Translations under genes and position numbers: made by a program
From: Actinomycetota bacterium
Lineage (GTDB): Bacteria > Actinomycetota > Acidimicrobiia > Acidimicrobiales > Ilumatobacteraceae
Length of the DNA stretch: 64,000 nucleotides
Direction of reading: 5' to 3'
NCBI GenBank assembly: GCA_016700055.1
Contig: CP064997.1
Span: 1,240,001 to 1,304,000 of the forward strand
The notes under the pieces: generated by a model
What the model saw: the letters and a program-made list of their open reading frames with translations, nothing else
Told to the model about the DNA's origin: nothing
The model's database searches: none
Shown here: positions 49,814 to 59,700 of the stretch, in pieces
Numbering within the stretch: position 1 is the first letter of the stretch
How the letters are laid out: each line of letters opens with the position of its first letter

Positions 49814-50967
49814 CCGCCCGACATCGCCGCGATCAGCTCCTCGTCGGGAGGTGTGACGTCGTCGAGCTGGTCGAGGTAACCGTCGGGCAGAGCGACGCGG
49901 ATCGGTCCGCCGGTGTGCCCCCGAGTCAGCCGTTCGCCGCCGGGGACGACGGGCAACGAAAGATCGAGCGTGGCCAGGTGGTCGTCGAGCTCGGCCAGGC
50001 TCGACACCTGGGACAGCGCGCACCGAACGGCCGGACCGACCGGATAGCCGGTGAGGTACCACGACGTGTGCTTGCGGACGTGGCGGATGCCGAGATGATC
50101 GCCGAGGTGGTCGCACAGCAGGCGGGCGTGCTCGGCGAGCACGGGCACGACCTGGCCGAGGACCCTCGGCGGCGGCGGCTGACGACCGGCCAGGGCCTCG
50201 ACGAGGTCGGCGAAGAGCCAGGGCCTCCCGAGGCAGCCACGCCCGACGACCACGCCGTCACAGCCGGTCCGGCGGATCATCTCCACCGCGTCGGCCGCGG
50301 TCCAGATGTCGCCGTTGCCGAGCACCGGGATCTCGGGAACCGTTGCCTTCAGCTCGCCGATCGCCTCCCAGCGCGCCGACCCCGAGTAGTGCTGCGCCGC
50401 CGTCCGGGCGTGCAACGCGATGGCGGCGACACCCTCGTCGACCGCGATCCGCCCGGTGTCGAGGAACGTGAGCAGGCCGTCGTCGATGCCCATGCGGAAC
50501 TTCGCCGTCACCGGCACGCCGTACGGCGTGGCCGCCGCCACCGCCGCGTGCAGGATGGCCCGGAGGAGCCGGCGCTTCACCGGCACCGCGGCTCCCCCGC
50601 CGCGACGGGTCACCTTCGCCGCCGGGCAGCCGAAGTTGAGATCGACGTGGTCCACGCCCGACTCGGCGCAGAGCAGGCGGACGGCTTCGCCGATCGTGGC
50701 CGGGTCGCTGCCGTAGAGCTGGACGCTGCGCGGCGACTCGTCGGGCCCGAACGAGACCATCTGGCGGGTCTTCGGGTTCCGGTTCACCAATGCGGTGGCC
50801 ATCACCATCTCGTTCACGTAGATCAGCCCGGGCCCGAAGCGCCGGCACAGCGTGCGGAACGGAGCGTTCGTCACGCCCGCCATGGGAGCGAGCACCACCG
50901 GGCTCGCCGCCGTGATCGCCCGTGTGCCACCGGACCCGCCGATGGTGAGCGCGGCCGCGGGCTTCAT
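49810..50967 (-). CDS. dusB: tRNA-dihydrouridine synthase
   Basis: 385 residues. Flavoprotein that reduces uridines in tRNA. VVLAPMAGVTNAPFRTLCRR is the FMN-barrel start, VDLNFGCPAAKVTRRGGGAAV carries the catalytic Cys, LGNGDIWTAADAVEMIRRTG and VVGRGCLGRPWLF are FMN phosphate contacts, and the C-terminal helical domain begins near VPVLAEHARLL. The ATG at 50967 overlaps the tsaD stop by 4 nt; the longer frame to 50991 is not needed. It joins the t6A genes, all of which modify tRNA. Confidence 0.95.
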   Translation of the reverse strand: MKPAAALTIGGSGGTRAITAASPVVLAPMAGVTNAPFRTLCRRFGPGLIYVNEMVMATALVNRNPKTRQMVSFGPDESPRSVQLYGSDPATIGEAVRLLCAESGVDHVDLNFGCPAAKVTRRGGGAAVPVKRRLLRAILHAAVAAATPYGVPVTAKFRMGIDDGLLTFLDTGRIAVDEGVAAIALHARTAAQHYSGSARWEAIGELKATVPEIPVLGNGDIWTAADAVEMIRRTGCDGVVVGRGCLGRPWLFADLVEALAGRQPPPPRVLGQVVPVLAEHARLLCDHLGDHLGIRHVRKHTSWYLTGYPVGPAVRCALSQVSSLAELDDHLATLDLSLPVVPGGERLTRGHTGGPIRVALPDGYLDQLDDVTPPDEELIAAMSGG

Positions 50968-52016
50968 CGGTCGACCGCGAACGGCAGGCACAGGTTGGGG
51001 TGGGCCGCGGCGTCGAGCGGCGTCGGTCCGTCACTGCGCAGGCGGTGCCAACCCACCGACGCGATCATCGCCGCGTTGTCGGTGCACATCGCCGGACTCG
51101 GCAGGTGACACTGCCGGCCGTCGGCCGAGCATGCGTCGAGGAACCGCTCGCGCAGCAACGAGTTCGCGGCCACGCCTCCGCCGAGGGCGAGGGCGCGAGC
51201 ACCCACCTGCTGCCCGGCGCGGCGGGACTTGGCCACCAGCACGTCGACGACGGCCGCCTGGAACGACGCGGCCACGTCGGCAGTGGTCACCTCGGGGAAC
51301 TTGCGGACGTAGTTCATCACCGAGGTCTTCAGCCCGCTGAAGCTGAAGTCCAACCCGTCGTTCAGCATCGCCCGCGGGAAGTCGATCGCGGTGGGGTCAC
51401 CGCCCGCCGCCGCCTTGTCGACCGCCGGGCCGCCGGGATAGCCGAGCCCGAGGAAGCGGGCCACCTTGTCGAACGCCTCGCCGGCGGCATCGTCGATGGT
51501 CTGGCCGAGCAGGCGGTAGGAGCCGTGGTCGCGCATCTCGACGAGCATCGTGTGCCCCCCGGACACGAGCAGCACCACCATCGGCAGCTCCAGCGAGGGG
51601 TCCTCCAGGAACGTCGCGTACAGGTGGGCTTCCATGTGGTTGACGCCGACGAACGGCACGTCCCAGGTGAGCGCGAGCGCCTTCCCCGCCGACACCCCGA
51701 CGAGCAGCGCTCCGATCAGACCCGGTCCGATCGTCGCGGCCACGGCACCGATGCTCGAGTCCTGCGCCCCCGCTTCGACGATCGCCCGCGCGATCACCGG
51801 GTTGAGCAGGTCGAGATGCGCCCTGCTCGCCACCTCGGGCACCACCCCGCCGTACTGCGCGTGCAGGTCGACCTGCGAGGAGACCACGCTCGACAGCACG
51901 TCGGTGCCACCCGCCACCAGCGCCGCGGCGGTCTCGTCGCAGCTCGTCTCGATGCCGAGCACGATCGTGTCGTCGCCGACGTACCCGCTGGCACCCCTTG
52001 GCTGCACCCTGCTCAT
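50964..52016 (-). CDS. tsaD: tRNA t6A threonylcarbamoyltransferase subunit TsaD
   Basis: 350 residues. TIVLGIETSCDETAAALV is the N-terminal phosphate loop; VNHMEAHLYA holds the two metal-ligand histidines; LVSGGHTMLV and DALGEAFDKVAR-like DDAAGEAFDKVARFLGLGYPGG are the family's ASKHA motifs. With TsaB and TsaE it places threonylcarbamoyl on A37 of ANN-decoding tRNAs. The ATG at 52016 overlaps the rimI stop (ATGA), and dusB overlaps its stop. The related long frame to 52430 is a shadow of rimI. Confidence 0.97.
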   Translation of the reverse strand: MSRVQPRGASGYVGDDTIVLGIETSCDETAAALVAGGTDVLSSVVSSQVDLHAQYGGVVPEVASRAHLDLLNPVIARAIVEAGAQDSSIGAVAATIGPGLIGALLVGVSAGKALALTWDVPFVGVNHMEAHLYATFLEDPSLELPMVVLLVSGGHTMLVEMRDHGSYRLLGQTIDDAAGEAFDKVARFLGLGYPGGPAVDKAAAGGDPTAIDFPRAMLNDGLDFSFSGLKTSVMNYVRKFPEVTTADVAASFQAAVVDVLVAKSRRAGQQVGARALALGGGVAANSLLRERFLDACSADGRQCHLPSPAMCTDNAAMIASVGWHRLRSDGPTPLDAAAHPNLCLPFAVDR

Positions 52017-52555
52017 GTGGCCGCTTCGATCTCGGCGATGCGTGCCGCGTACTCGTCGCTGTCGATGTCGTGCAACCACATCACGATCGCGTCGTCGGTG
52101 TTCTCGTAGTAGTTGTGGCGGATGCCGGCGGGTACGAAGCCGAACGCGCGGTACATCTCCTGCGCGGCGACGTTGCTCACCCGCACCTCGAGCGTCATCG
52201 ACGTGCAGCGAGCGCGCCGTGCCTCGCGCACGAGGTCGAGCAACAGCCGGCGCCCGATGCCGCCGCGGCGCAACCGCGGGTCGACGGCGATGTTCGTCAC
52301 GTGCGCGCCCTCTGGCGAGTACAGCAGGCCGGCATAACCGACGACGGCGTGGGCCTGCTTGGCGACGACGTAGTACCGCCGGTCGTCGCGGGCGAGGTCG
52401 ATCTCGCTCTGGAACACACCGATCGTCCACGGCTTGGGATACGACTGGCGCTCGATCGCGAGCACCGCCCGCAGGTGGCGCTTGCGCATCGCCTCTAACG
52501 TCAGATCCGCCGGCTGGGGACCCTCACGCTGCACGAACCGGCTGACGATGCTCAT
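52013..52555 (-). CDS. rimI: Ribosomal-protein-alanine N-acetyltransferase
   Basis: 180 residues, GNAT fold. VTNIAVDPRLRRGGIGRRLLLDLV is motif A with the Q/R-x-x-G-x-G/A acetyl-CoA loop (here RRGGIG), and LEVRVSNVAAQEMYRAFGFVPAGIRHNYY is motif B. RimI acetylates the N-terminal alanine of ribosomal protein S18. The first 25 residues (SIVSRFVQREGPQPADL) precede the core and are not diagnostic. It sits between tsaB and tsaD, a position kept in most actinobacteria. Both ends overlap the neighbours by 4 nt (ATGA). Confidence 0.93.
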   Translation of the reverse strand: MSIVSRFVQREGPQPADLTLEAMRKRHLRAVLAIERQSYPKPWTIGVFQSEIDLARDDRRYYVVAKQAHAVVGYAGLLYSPEGAHVTNIAVDPRLRRGGIGRRLLLDLVREARRARCTSMTLEVRVSNVAAQEMYRAFGFVPAGIRHNYYENTDDAIVMWLHDIDSDEYAARIAEIEAAT

Positions 52556-53253
52556 CGGGCGCCCTCGCGGGTGACCCAACTGATCTGCGCATCCGGCGCG
52601 CGCAGGTAGACGGCGTGCAGCTCCCAGGGGTTGACCCACTCCTCACGCAGCGCCTGCGCGTGGGCGAGTTGCACGAGCGGCGCCGCCGACGGGTGGGCGA
52701 GGTACTGCTCCGCGAACTCCACCCGCAGGTCACGGTCGATCTCGTCGCGGTAGCGCAGCGCGCCGTCGCCGACGCACACCACTTCGTGTCCTCTCGCGAA
52801 CAGTTCGGCGACGAAGTCGTCGACGTTGCCGACCGCGGGCTCCGACACGCGCTGCACCCCACCTGGGACCTGGCGGTAGAACGCGTAGAAGAGCTGGCCT
52901 CGGCGGGCGTCGATCGCCGCGGCGATCAGCCGATCGCAGTGGCGCAGAGGGAAGGCGAGCAGGTCGAGGCTGGTGACGCCGATCATCGGGATGCGCAATG
53001 CCTGGGCGATCGCCTTCCCGGCGGCGAGGCCGACACGCATCCCCGTGAACAGGCCCGGGCCGTGGTCGACGGCGACGACCCCGACCTCGTCGAGGGCGAT
53101 GCCGGCCTGGCCACACACGAAGTCGATCGCGGGGGTGAGCGTCTCGGCGTGCCGGCGCCCGCGGGTCACCTCGAACAGCGCGAGCACGCCCTCGTGACCG
53201 CCGATGGCCACGCTCACCCGCTCGGTGGCGGTCTCGATGCCGAGGATCAGCAC
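52552..53253 (-). CDS. tsaB: tRNA t6A biosynthesis subunit TsaB
   Basis: 233 residues. LILGIETATERVSVAIGG is the ASKHA phosphate loop; GRRHAETLTPAIDFV and VDHGPGLFTGMRVGLAAGKAIAQAL are the conserved blocks that form the dimer with TsaD. It lacks the metal site of TsaD, as expected. The GTG at 53253 is chosen: it overlaps the tsaE gene by 7 nt, and the longer frame to 53307 starts inside tsaE. The protein is a scaffold for the TsaBDE complex. rimI follows with a 4-nt overlap. Confidence 0.95.
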   Translation of the reverse strand: MLILGIETATERVSVAIGGHEGVLALFEVTRGRRHAETLTPAIDFVCGQAGIALDEVGVVAVDHGPGLFTGMRVGLAAGKAIAQALRIPMIGVTSLDLLAFPLRHCDRLIAAAIDARRGQLFYAFYRQVPGGVQRVSEPAVGNVDDFVAELFARGHEVVCVGDGALRYRDEIDRDLRVEFAEQYLAHPSAAPLVQLAHAQALREEWVNPWELHAVYLRAPDAQISWVTREGAR

Positions 53254-53750
53254 GGCGCGTCCCCGCTTGCCAGCCACGGCCCGACGGCGGCCTCCACCAG
53301 GTGCCAACGCGACGCGAACGCCGGCCCGACCGCACTCAACACGACCTCGCGCAGCTCGGGTTCGTCGGCGTCGGGGGCGACGAGGCGCACCTCGATGTGG
53401 TCGCCGAGCGCCCCGGCGGCCACGTCACCCCACTCGACCAGCAGCACCCCATCTCCTTCGACCAGCTCGCCGAGCGCCAGCTCGGCCACCTCGGCCATGC
53501 GGTCGAGACGGTAGAGGTCGGCGTGGTGGAGCACGAGCCGGCCGGAGTCGTAGCTGTGCACGAGGGTGAACGTCGGCGAGGTGATCGGCTCGCCGACGGC
53601 GAGCGCGCGGCCAAAACCCTGGGCGAACGCCGTCTTACCCGAGCCCATCTCGCCGGCGAGCACCAGCACGTCGCCTTCCTCGACGACGTCGGCCAGCGCA
53701 GCGGCAATGGCGTGGGTCTCGGCGACCGAGCGCGCGCGGAGAACGAGCAC
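53247..53750 (-). CDS. tsaE: tRNA t6A biosynthesis ATPase TsaE
   Basis: 167 residues. Walker A GEMGSGKTAFAQGF, then PTFTLVHSYDS (switch), LHHADLYRLD (Walker B region with HADLYR, a family signature) and LVEWGD. It powers turnover of the TsaBD complex. The GTG at 53750 has TAGGAT 8 nt upstream, so the t6A segment of the operon has its own leaderless start. The frame to 53822 overlaps alr and is not used. tsaC, which supplies threonylcarbamoyl-AMP, is not in the window. Confidence 0.95.
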   Translation of the reverse strand: MLVLRARSVAETHAIAAALADVVEEGDVLVLAGEMGSGKTAFAQGFGRALAVGEPITSPTFTLVHSYDSGRLVLHHADLYRLDRMAEVAELALGELVEGDGVLLVEWGDVAAGALGDHIEVRLVAPDADEPELREVVLSAVGPAFASRWHLVEAAVGPWLASGDAPC

Positions 53751-53758
53751 GCCTGCGG

Positions 53759-53764
53759 ATCCTA
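53759..53764 (-). promoter_or_regulatory. Leaderless -10 hexamer of the tsaE gene
   Basis: TAGGAT on the minus strand, 8 nt before the GTG at 53750. Confidence 0.45.
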
Positions 53765-53805
53765 CCGAGCCCGGCCAGCTCCCTTGCCCTCTCGCTGTCG
53801 CCGCG

Positions 53806-54966
53806 TCAGGCGCGCTGGACACCGCCGAGGTAGAGGCGCGGAATGCGCGGCGAGATACCGCAGACGATCTCGTAGCCGATCGTGCCGAGACGATCGGCCC
53901 ACTCCTCGGCGCGGATCACGTCCGCACCGTGCGGGCCGTCCTGTGCGCCGATCAGCACGACCTCGTCGCCGATCGCCACCTCCGACTCCGCGCAGTCGAC
54001 CATCAACTGGTCCATCGTGACCACCCCGACGATCGGGCGGCGCACGCCACCCACCAGCAGCGCCCCCCCGGTCTCGAACAGGCGCCGGGCGACGCCGTCG
54101 GCGTACCCGAGGGGCACCGTGGCGACGGTGGTGTCACGGTCGAACACGTGGCGCAACCCGTAGGAGATCCCCTCGCCGCGACGGACCCTTTGCACCCACG
54201 AGACCCTGGCCTTCAGCGCCAGCGCGGGGCGCAGGCCGCGGCACCGATCGGCCACACCCGGGCCAGGCTCGATCCCGTACACCGCGATCCCGGCACGGAC
54301 CAGCGAGAACCTCGCCTGCGGGACGGCGAGCGCGGCGGCGGAGTTGGCGACGTGCACCAGCGGTGGGCGCAGGCCGGCCGCGTCGAGGCCGGCGAGCACC
54401 GACGCGAACGTGTCGAGCTGGGCGGCGACTGCCGGATGGCCGGGCTCGTCGGCAGTCGCCAGGTGGGTGGCGACGCCCCTGATCGCCAGTGCTGGTGCCG
54501 CCGACCGCACGGCTTCGACGAGCTGCACCGCGCGTTCGGGCCGGGCGCCGACGCGGTGCATGCCCGTATCGATCTTCACGTGAACCCCCACGTCGCGCAC
54601 GTCGGCCGCGAGCGCCGCGGCGGCGAGAGCGGCGATCGAGCCCGGGCGGTACACCGTCGCCTCGAGGCGCTCCCGCACCAGCTCGTCGAGCTGCTCGGGG
54701 GGCTGCTCGGACAGCACCAGGACGGGGGCGTCGATCCCTGCCCGGCGCAGCTCGACCCCTTCTTGGACGAGCGCCACGCAAAGACCACTCGCGCCGGCCT
54801 CCAACGCGGCCCTGGCCACCGCCACCCCCCCGTGGCCGTACCCGTCGGCCTTGACCACCGCCCACACCTCGGCGGGCGCCGACACCTCACGCAGCACGCC
54901 GACGTTGTGCCTCACCGCGTCGAGGTCGATCTCGGCCCAGGCCCACCGCTTAGCGGCAGCGGTCAC
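53806..54966 (-). CDS. alr: Alanine racemase
   Basis: 386 residues. PLP-dependent; interconverts L- and D-alanine for peptidoglycan. The PLP Lys is K39 in WAVVKADGYGHG; the catalytic Tyr is in EGISYGLRHVFDRDT; RAGIAVYGIEPGPG and LGYADGVARRLFETGGALLVGG are further family blocks. The ATG at 54966 overlaps the nnr stop by 4 nt (ATGA), so it is coupled to nnr. The gap of 55 bp to tsaE contains the tsaE -10 hexamer. Confidence 0.97.
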   Translation of the reverse strand: MTAAAKRWAWAEIDLDAVRHNVGVLREVSAPAEVWAVVKADGYGHGGVAVARAALEAGASGLCVALVQEGVELRRAGIDAPVLVLSEQPPEQLDELVRERLEATVYRPGSIAALAAAALAADVRDVGVHVKIDTGMHRVGARPERAVQLVEAVRSAAPALAIRGVATHLATADEPGHPAVAAQLDTFASVLAGLDAAGLRPPLVHVANSAAALAVPQARFSLVRAGIAVYGIEPGPGVADRCRGLRPALALKARVSWVQRVRRGEGISYGLRHVFDRDTTVATVPLGYADGVARRLFETGGALLVGGVRRPIVGVVTMDQLMVDCAESEVAIGDEVVLIGAQDGPHGADVIRAEEWADRLGTIGYEIVCGISPRIPRLYLGGVQRA

Positions 54967-56324
54967 TGCAGCTGCTCCAGCACCTTCGGCACCAGCGGGG
55001 GCAGGTCGCCGGCCACGAGACCCACGGGGGAGCCGAGCCGGCCGGCCTGGCCGTGCACCCAGGCAGCGGCGGCAGCGGCCTCGAACGGGGGCATCCCCTG
55101 GGCCAAGAACGCGCCGACGATCCCCGCCAGGACGTCGCCGGTGCCGGCCGTCGCCAGGCGCTCGTCGCCGACACCGACCACGAGCACATCTCCCCCGGGG
55201 TGCGCGATGACGCTGGCCGCGCCCTTCAGCAGCACCACCGACGCGGTGTCGGCGGCGAGCCGGCGCGCGGCGAGCATCCGGTCGGCCGGCGGTCGATCAC
55301 CGGTGAGCAGCGTGTACTCGCCGTCGTGGGGCGTGAGCACCGTCGGCGCCACCCTGGCGCGCAGCAGCCGTCCCGCGCCCTCGTCGCTCCACGCGACGGC
55401 GAACAGCCCGTCACCGTCGAGCACGAGCGGGCGTGGCGCCTCGACGGCGATCCGGCGCGCCTCTGCCGCAGTGCCGTCGTCACGGCCGAGTCCGGGGCCG
55501 AGCACCACCGCGCGGAACCTGTCCAGCATGCCGAGGGCGTCTGTTGCCCAACCGAGCGCAGGCAGCGAGCGACGGACCACCTCCTGCGGCGCGCCGTGGT
55601 CGAACGACAGCCCGGGAGCGGCGAGGTGCACGATTCCCGCCCCGGCGTGCATCGCCGCGTCTGCGCACAAGTGCGCCGCCCCGGTCATCCCCGGGCTGCC
55701 GGCGATCATCGCCACCCCGGCGCGCCACTTGTGGGCGTCGACCGGACGGGGCAGCCACCACTCGCGGACGTCGGAGCCCTGCACCAGGTGAGCCGACGCG
55801 TGGCGCGTCGCCAAGCCGATGTCCGCGAGCTCGAGCACCCCGCAGTACGAGCTGCCGGGCGGGAAGAGCAGACCGGGCTTCAACGCGGCGAAGGTGACCG
55901 TGCGCTCGGCGCCGAGCACACCCGAGCCGACGTGTCCGGTCAGCCCGTCGACACCGCTCGGGATGTCCACGGCGAGCACCCTGGCGTCGCCGCTCTCGGG
56001 TGGGCACCACTCCCCGCTGAAGCCCGTGCCATAAGCCGCATCGATGACGAGGTCGCACTCGGGCAAGGGGTCGGGCAGGCCTGCGGCGTCGACGACCTTG
56101 ACTTGGACGCCGCGGTCGTGGAGCCGGCGGGCGGCGACACGCCCGTCACGGCCGTTGTTGCCCTTCCCGGCCAACACCACCACGCGCCGCCCGTACGTGC
56201 CACCCATCATCCGCACTGCGGTGCGACTGACCGCCGCCCCTGCCCGCTCGATGAGCACGTCGGTCTCCACCCCCGACGTGGCGTCGATCTCGCGCATCTC
56301 CTCCGGCGTCACGATCGGCAGCAC
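54963..56324 (-). CDS. nnr: Bifunctional NAD(P)H-hydrate epimerase / dehydratase
   Basis: 453 residues. Residues about 1-200 are the epimerase (YjeF-N): VVLAGKGNNGRDGRVAARRL, VIDAAYGTGFSG and LAVDIPSGVDGLTG. Residues about 210-453 are the ADP-dependent dehydratase (YjeF-C): VLGPGLGRDDGTA, LDGDGLFA, VLTPHDGEY and ATAGTGDVLAGIVGAFLAQG. Together they repair hydrated NADH and NADPH. In the epimerase the usual NNGGDG is NNGRDG, a Gly to Arg change in the phosphate loop. The GTG at 56324 has TACGCT 7 nt upstream. alr is coupled downstream. Confidence 0.95.
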   Translation of the reverse strand: MLPIVTPEEMREIDATSGVETDVLIERAGAAVSRTAVRMMGGTYGRRVVVLAGKGNNGRDGRVAARRLHDRGVQVKVVDAAGLPDPLPECDLVIDAAYGTGFSGEWCPPESGDARVLAVDIPSGVDGLTGHVGSGVLGAERTVTFAALKPGLLFPPGSSYCGVLELADIGLATRHASAHLVQGSDVREWWLPRPVDAHKWRAGVAMIAGSPGMTGAAHLCADAAMHAGAGIVHLAAPGLSFDHGAPQEVVRRSLPALGWATDALGMLDRFRAVVLGPGLGRDDGTAAEARRIAVEAPRPLVLDGDGLFAVAWSDEGAGRLLRARVAPTVLTPHDGEYTLLTGDRPPADRMLAARRLAADTASVVLLKGAASVIAHPGGDVLVVGVGDERLATAGTGDVLAGIVGAFLAQGMPPFEAAAAAAWVHGQAGRLGSPVGLVAGDLPPLVPKVLEQLQ

Positions 56325-56331
56325 ATCGGCG

Positions 56332-56337
56332 AGCGTA
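56332..56337 (-). promoter_or_regulatory. Leaderless -10 hexamer of nnr
   Basis: TACGCT on the minus strand, 7 nt before the GTG at 56324; identical in sequence and spacing to deoD and mdh. Confidence 0.55.
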
Positions 56338-56373
56338 GACGGGTGAGCGCTCGCGTCTCCGGCGAGGGAGCTG

Positions 56374-56739
56374 CTAGGACGCGGTGACGTAGGCGATCGC
56401 GACGCTGGCGGTGTGGGTGATCGACAGGTGCCAGCTCGTGATGCCGCGATCGCGGGCAAGCTCGTCGGCGCGGCCGACCACTACGAGGAGCGGCGCGCCG
56501 CGGTCGCTGCGGGCGACCGAGACGTCGTGGAAGCCGAACGCACCGAGCCCGAGGCCCATCGCCTTCATCGTCGCCTCACGCGCCGCGAAGCGGGCCGCCA
56601 GCCCCGGCACCGGATCCGCGCGGGAAGCGAGGTCGGCCAGCTCTCGCGCCGTGAACAACCTGTCGCGCAGGCCTCGGGTGCGCTCGAGCGACAACCGGAA
56701 GCGAGCGATGTCGACGGCATCCACACCGATGCCGATCAC
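56374..56739 (-). CDS. acpS: Holo-[acyl-carrier-protein] synthase
   Basis: 121 residues, normal for AcpS. It attaches phosphopantetheine from CoA to acyl carrier protein. IGIGVDAVDIARF carries the first magnesium-binding Asp; RFAAREATMKAMGLG carries the Glu and Lys; SITHTASVAIAYV is the C-terminal signature. The start is a GTG at 56739. The glmS-like gene ends 10 bp upstream on the same strand, so the two are probably cotranscribed. Whether it serves fatty-acid synthase alone cannot be told. Confidence 0.95.
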   Translation of the reverse strand: MIGIGVDAVDIARFRLSLERTRGLRDRLFTARELADLASRADPVPGLAARFAAREATMKAMGLGLGAFGFHDVSVARSDRGAPLLVVVGRADELARDRGITSWHLSITHTASVAIAYVTAS

Positions 56740-56749
56740 CGCCGGCCGC

Positions 56750-59700
56750 CTAGGAGCACCAGTGGTCGGCCATCTCGCTGATCGGCTCGACCAACAGGTC
56801 GACGACGGGGAGCTCGCCGAGCAGGTCGTCGCGGAACGTCCCCTCGGTCTCCGTCACCCAGTCGAACAAGCGGTCGTAGCGGCGGTCGTAGCCCTGCAGC
56901 ACCCCCCGCATGGTCGCCGGCGCCAACCGGTCGTGCAGCCTCACGTGCAACAAGGTGATGCCGACGCACTCGGCACCTTTCACCTCCGGCACCAAGATGA
57001 CGATCCGGCCGTCGCTGCGCCCGCGAGCCACGAGAACCTCGCGCTCGCTCGCCACCCGGCGCTTCGTGCCGACCAGGGTGGCATTGCGCTCGACACGGCT
57101 CGGCACCTCACGCGCCAGGCCGCCGCGGTCGACGATGCGGATCGTGGAGCCGGGCTTGCCCGGGTCTCCCCCGATCGCGTACCTGGTGAAGCCGGTGACG
57201 GCGTCGACGGCGGGATCGAGGTCGGCGAGCACCCGCAGCGTGCGGTAGGTGAGCAGGTCACGCCCCGCTCCGGCGGCCAGCACCTCTTGCACGAGCGCGC
57301 GGTCGAGCACGCCCTCGTCGCTGCGGGAGATCCCGACGGTGACCGTCTTCGCCTGGTGCTTGATGGCGTCGATCGGGCGGGTGAGCTGTTCGATCGCTCG
57401 CGTCAGCGCCGTGGTCAAGTCGTCGAGCAGGGCCGTCGGGGTACCGACCTTGCCGGAGGCGAGCTGATACGACTCCAGCGGGCGATCGCTCGCCAGGTCG
57501 CGGGCGAGTGCCGTGAGCCCGACCGCCGTCGAGGCCTCGAGGTGCCCGTCGTAGGCGCCGTCGCGCAGGCCGTCGTGGAAGCGCTCGAGCGGCGCAGCGA
57601 GCTCGGAGCGCAGCCCGATGAGCAGCCCGTCGAGGTCGGCGGGCATCTCGCTGGCGGTGCCGAGGCGGCGCTCGATCGCTTCCCGGGCCATGCGCAGCGG
57701 ATGGGCGAGGGAGTCGATGGCGAGGGCGGCCTCGTAGCCGAACAGGTGCCCGACCATCGCGGAGAGCAAGAACGCGAGCGTCGGATCTACGGCGGGCACG
57801 GTGAGCAGCTCTGCCGCCGCGCCGAAGCGCGCGTTGCCCTCGTCGGCGATGACGATCGGCGTGGCCTTGTGCGCGCGGTAGATCGCGATCTCCTTGCCGA
57901 CGTCGTCGGCGGTGGAGCCGACCAGTCCCGCCGCGCAAACGAGGATCAACGGCTCCGACGAGAGATCGATGTGCTTCTTGTCCTCGGTGACGTCGCAGGC
58001 GATCGACTTGTAGCAGAGCTCGCTCAGCTTGATCCGCACCTCGTGGGCGGCGATGGTGTTCGGGCCGTTGCCGACGACGGCCCAGTAGCGCTTGTGCGGT
58101 GCGTTGCGGCGGGCCGCCTCCGCGATCGCGTCCCGCCGGCCGAGCGTGGCGACCATCGCGTCGGGCATCGAACGCAAGGCGGTCAGCAGCTCGTGTCGCC
58201 GTTGCTCCGAACCGAGCCCCGCGGCCTCGGAGATCGCGCAGGCCAGCAGCACCCCGGCGGCGACCTGCGCGTAGAACGCCTTCGTCGAGGCGACGCTCAT
58301 CTCGACGTCACGACCGTCGCTCGTGAACAGCACTCCGTGGGCCTTATCGCACAGGTCGCTGTTGCGCCGGTTCACGATGCCGAGGACGAGCGCGCCGCGG
58401 CCGCGGGCGAGGTCGACGGTGCGGTTGGTGTCGGTGGTGGTGCCGCTCTGGCTCACGGCTACGACGAGCGTGTCGCTCATGTCGAGCTGCAACGCGAACC
58501 CGGACAGCTCGGTGGCGGTGATCGCGTCGACGTCGATCTCGCCCCCGATCAGCTCATCGAGCACTGCCGCCATGCTGCGCCCGGCCACGGCCGCGGTGCC
58601 TTGCCCGACGACGCGGATCCGGCGGATGTGCCCGCCGGCCAGCCGCGCGCGCACGACCTCGGGCAGCGCCCTCTCACCCACGGCCGCACGCAGCCTGGCG
58701 TCGTGCTCGACGATCTTGCCGCGGATCGTCTTGCGCAGGCTCTCCGGGGACTCGGTGATCTCCTTCAACAGGTAGTGCGGAAACTCGCCGCGGTCGATGT
58801 CACGGGTGGTCACCTCGGCCACCGCGAGGTCGGCATCGGTGAGGGGCAGCTCCGTACCGTCGTAAGCCAGCCGGCGCACGCCGCCGATCTCGCCCGCGCG
58901 AGCTGCGTCGAGCACGAACACCTGACCGCGGCTCTGCGGGCGGTCGGGGGAGACCGGCGTCTCGCCGTCCATGCGCACGTAGTGCGGCGTCTCCTCGACC
59001 AGCCCGTAGGGCTCACTCGCCACGACGAACGCGTCCTCGGCCAGGCCGACGTAGAGGGCCTGGCCACTGCCGCGCTGGGCGAGAAGCAGGCACGAGGGGT
59101 CGCTCGCTGCGGCGGCGGCGATCGCCACCGAGCCCTCGAAGCTCGCCACGCTGCGGCGGAAGGCCTCCGTCAGGTCGCCGTTCGCGGCCGGCAGGTTCCG
59201 CACGACGAGCGCGGGGATCACCTTGGCATCGGTCGTGATCGGTGCGGCGATGCGCAGTTCGTGCTCGACCTTCAGGTCGGAATGGTTGTCGACGTCGCCG
59301 TTCAACGCGCCGACGACGTAGGGCAGCGCACCAATGCCGATCGGTCCGAGCTCGTCGCTGTTCACAGGGTGAGCGTTCGGCTCGGAGATGATGCCGACGC
59401 TCGCCCAGCGCGTGTGCCCGACCAGGGACAGCTCGGCCGTCGGGGATGCCAGCGCGAGCCGCAGCAGCCCGTCGGCGGCGATCGCCCGGCGCAGCACCCT
59501 GGTGTTGTCGCCGAGCTCACCGATCTCGGCCGCCGCCTTGTACACCAAGCTCAGCACCAGTCGACCACCGGCGCCGACCACGAGCCTCACCGACCCACCC
59601 TGGAAGAGCGGATCGTGATCACGCCCGGCGAGCAGCGCGACGACCGCAGGGTCGTCGGGTTGGAGCCCATGGCCGTGCACGTAGAGGTGCACGCCGGCCG

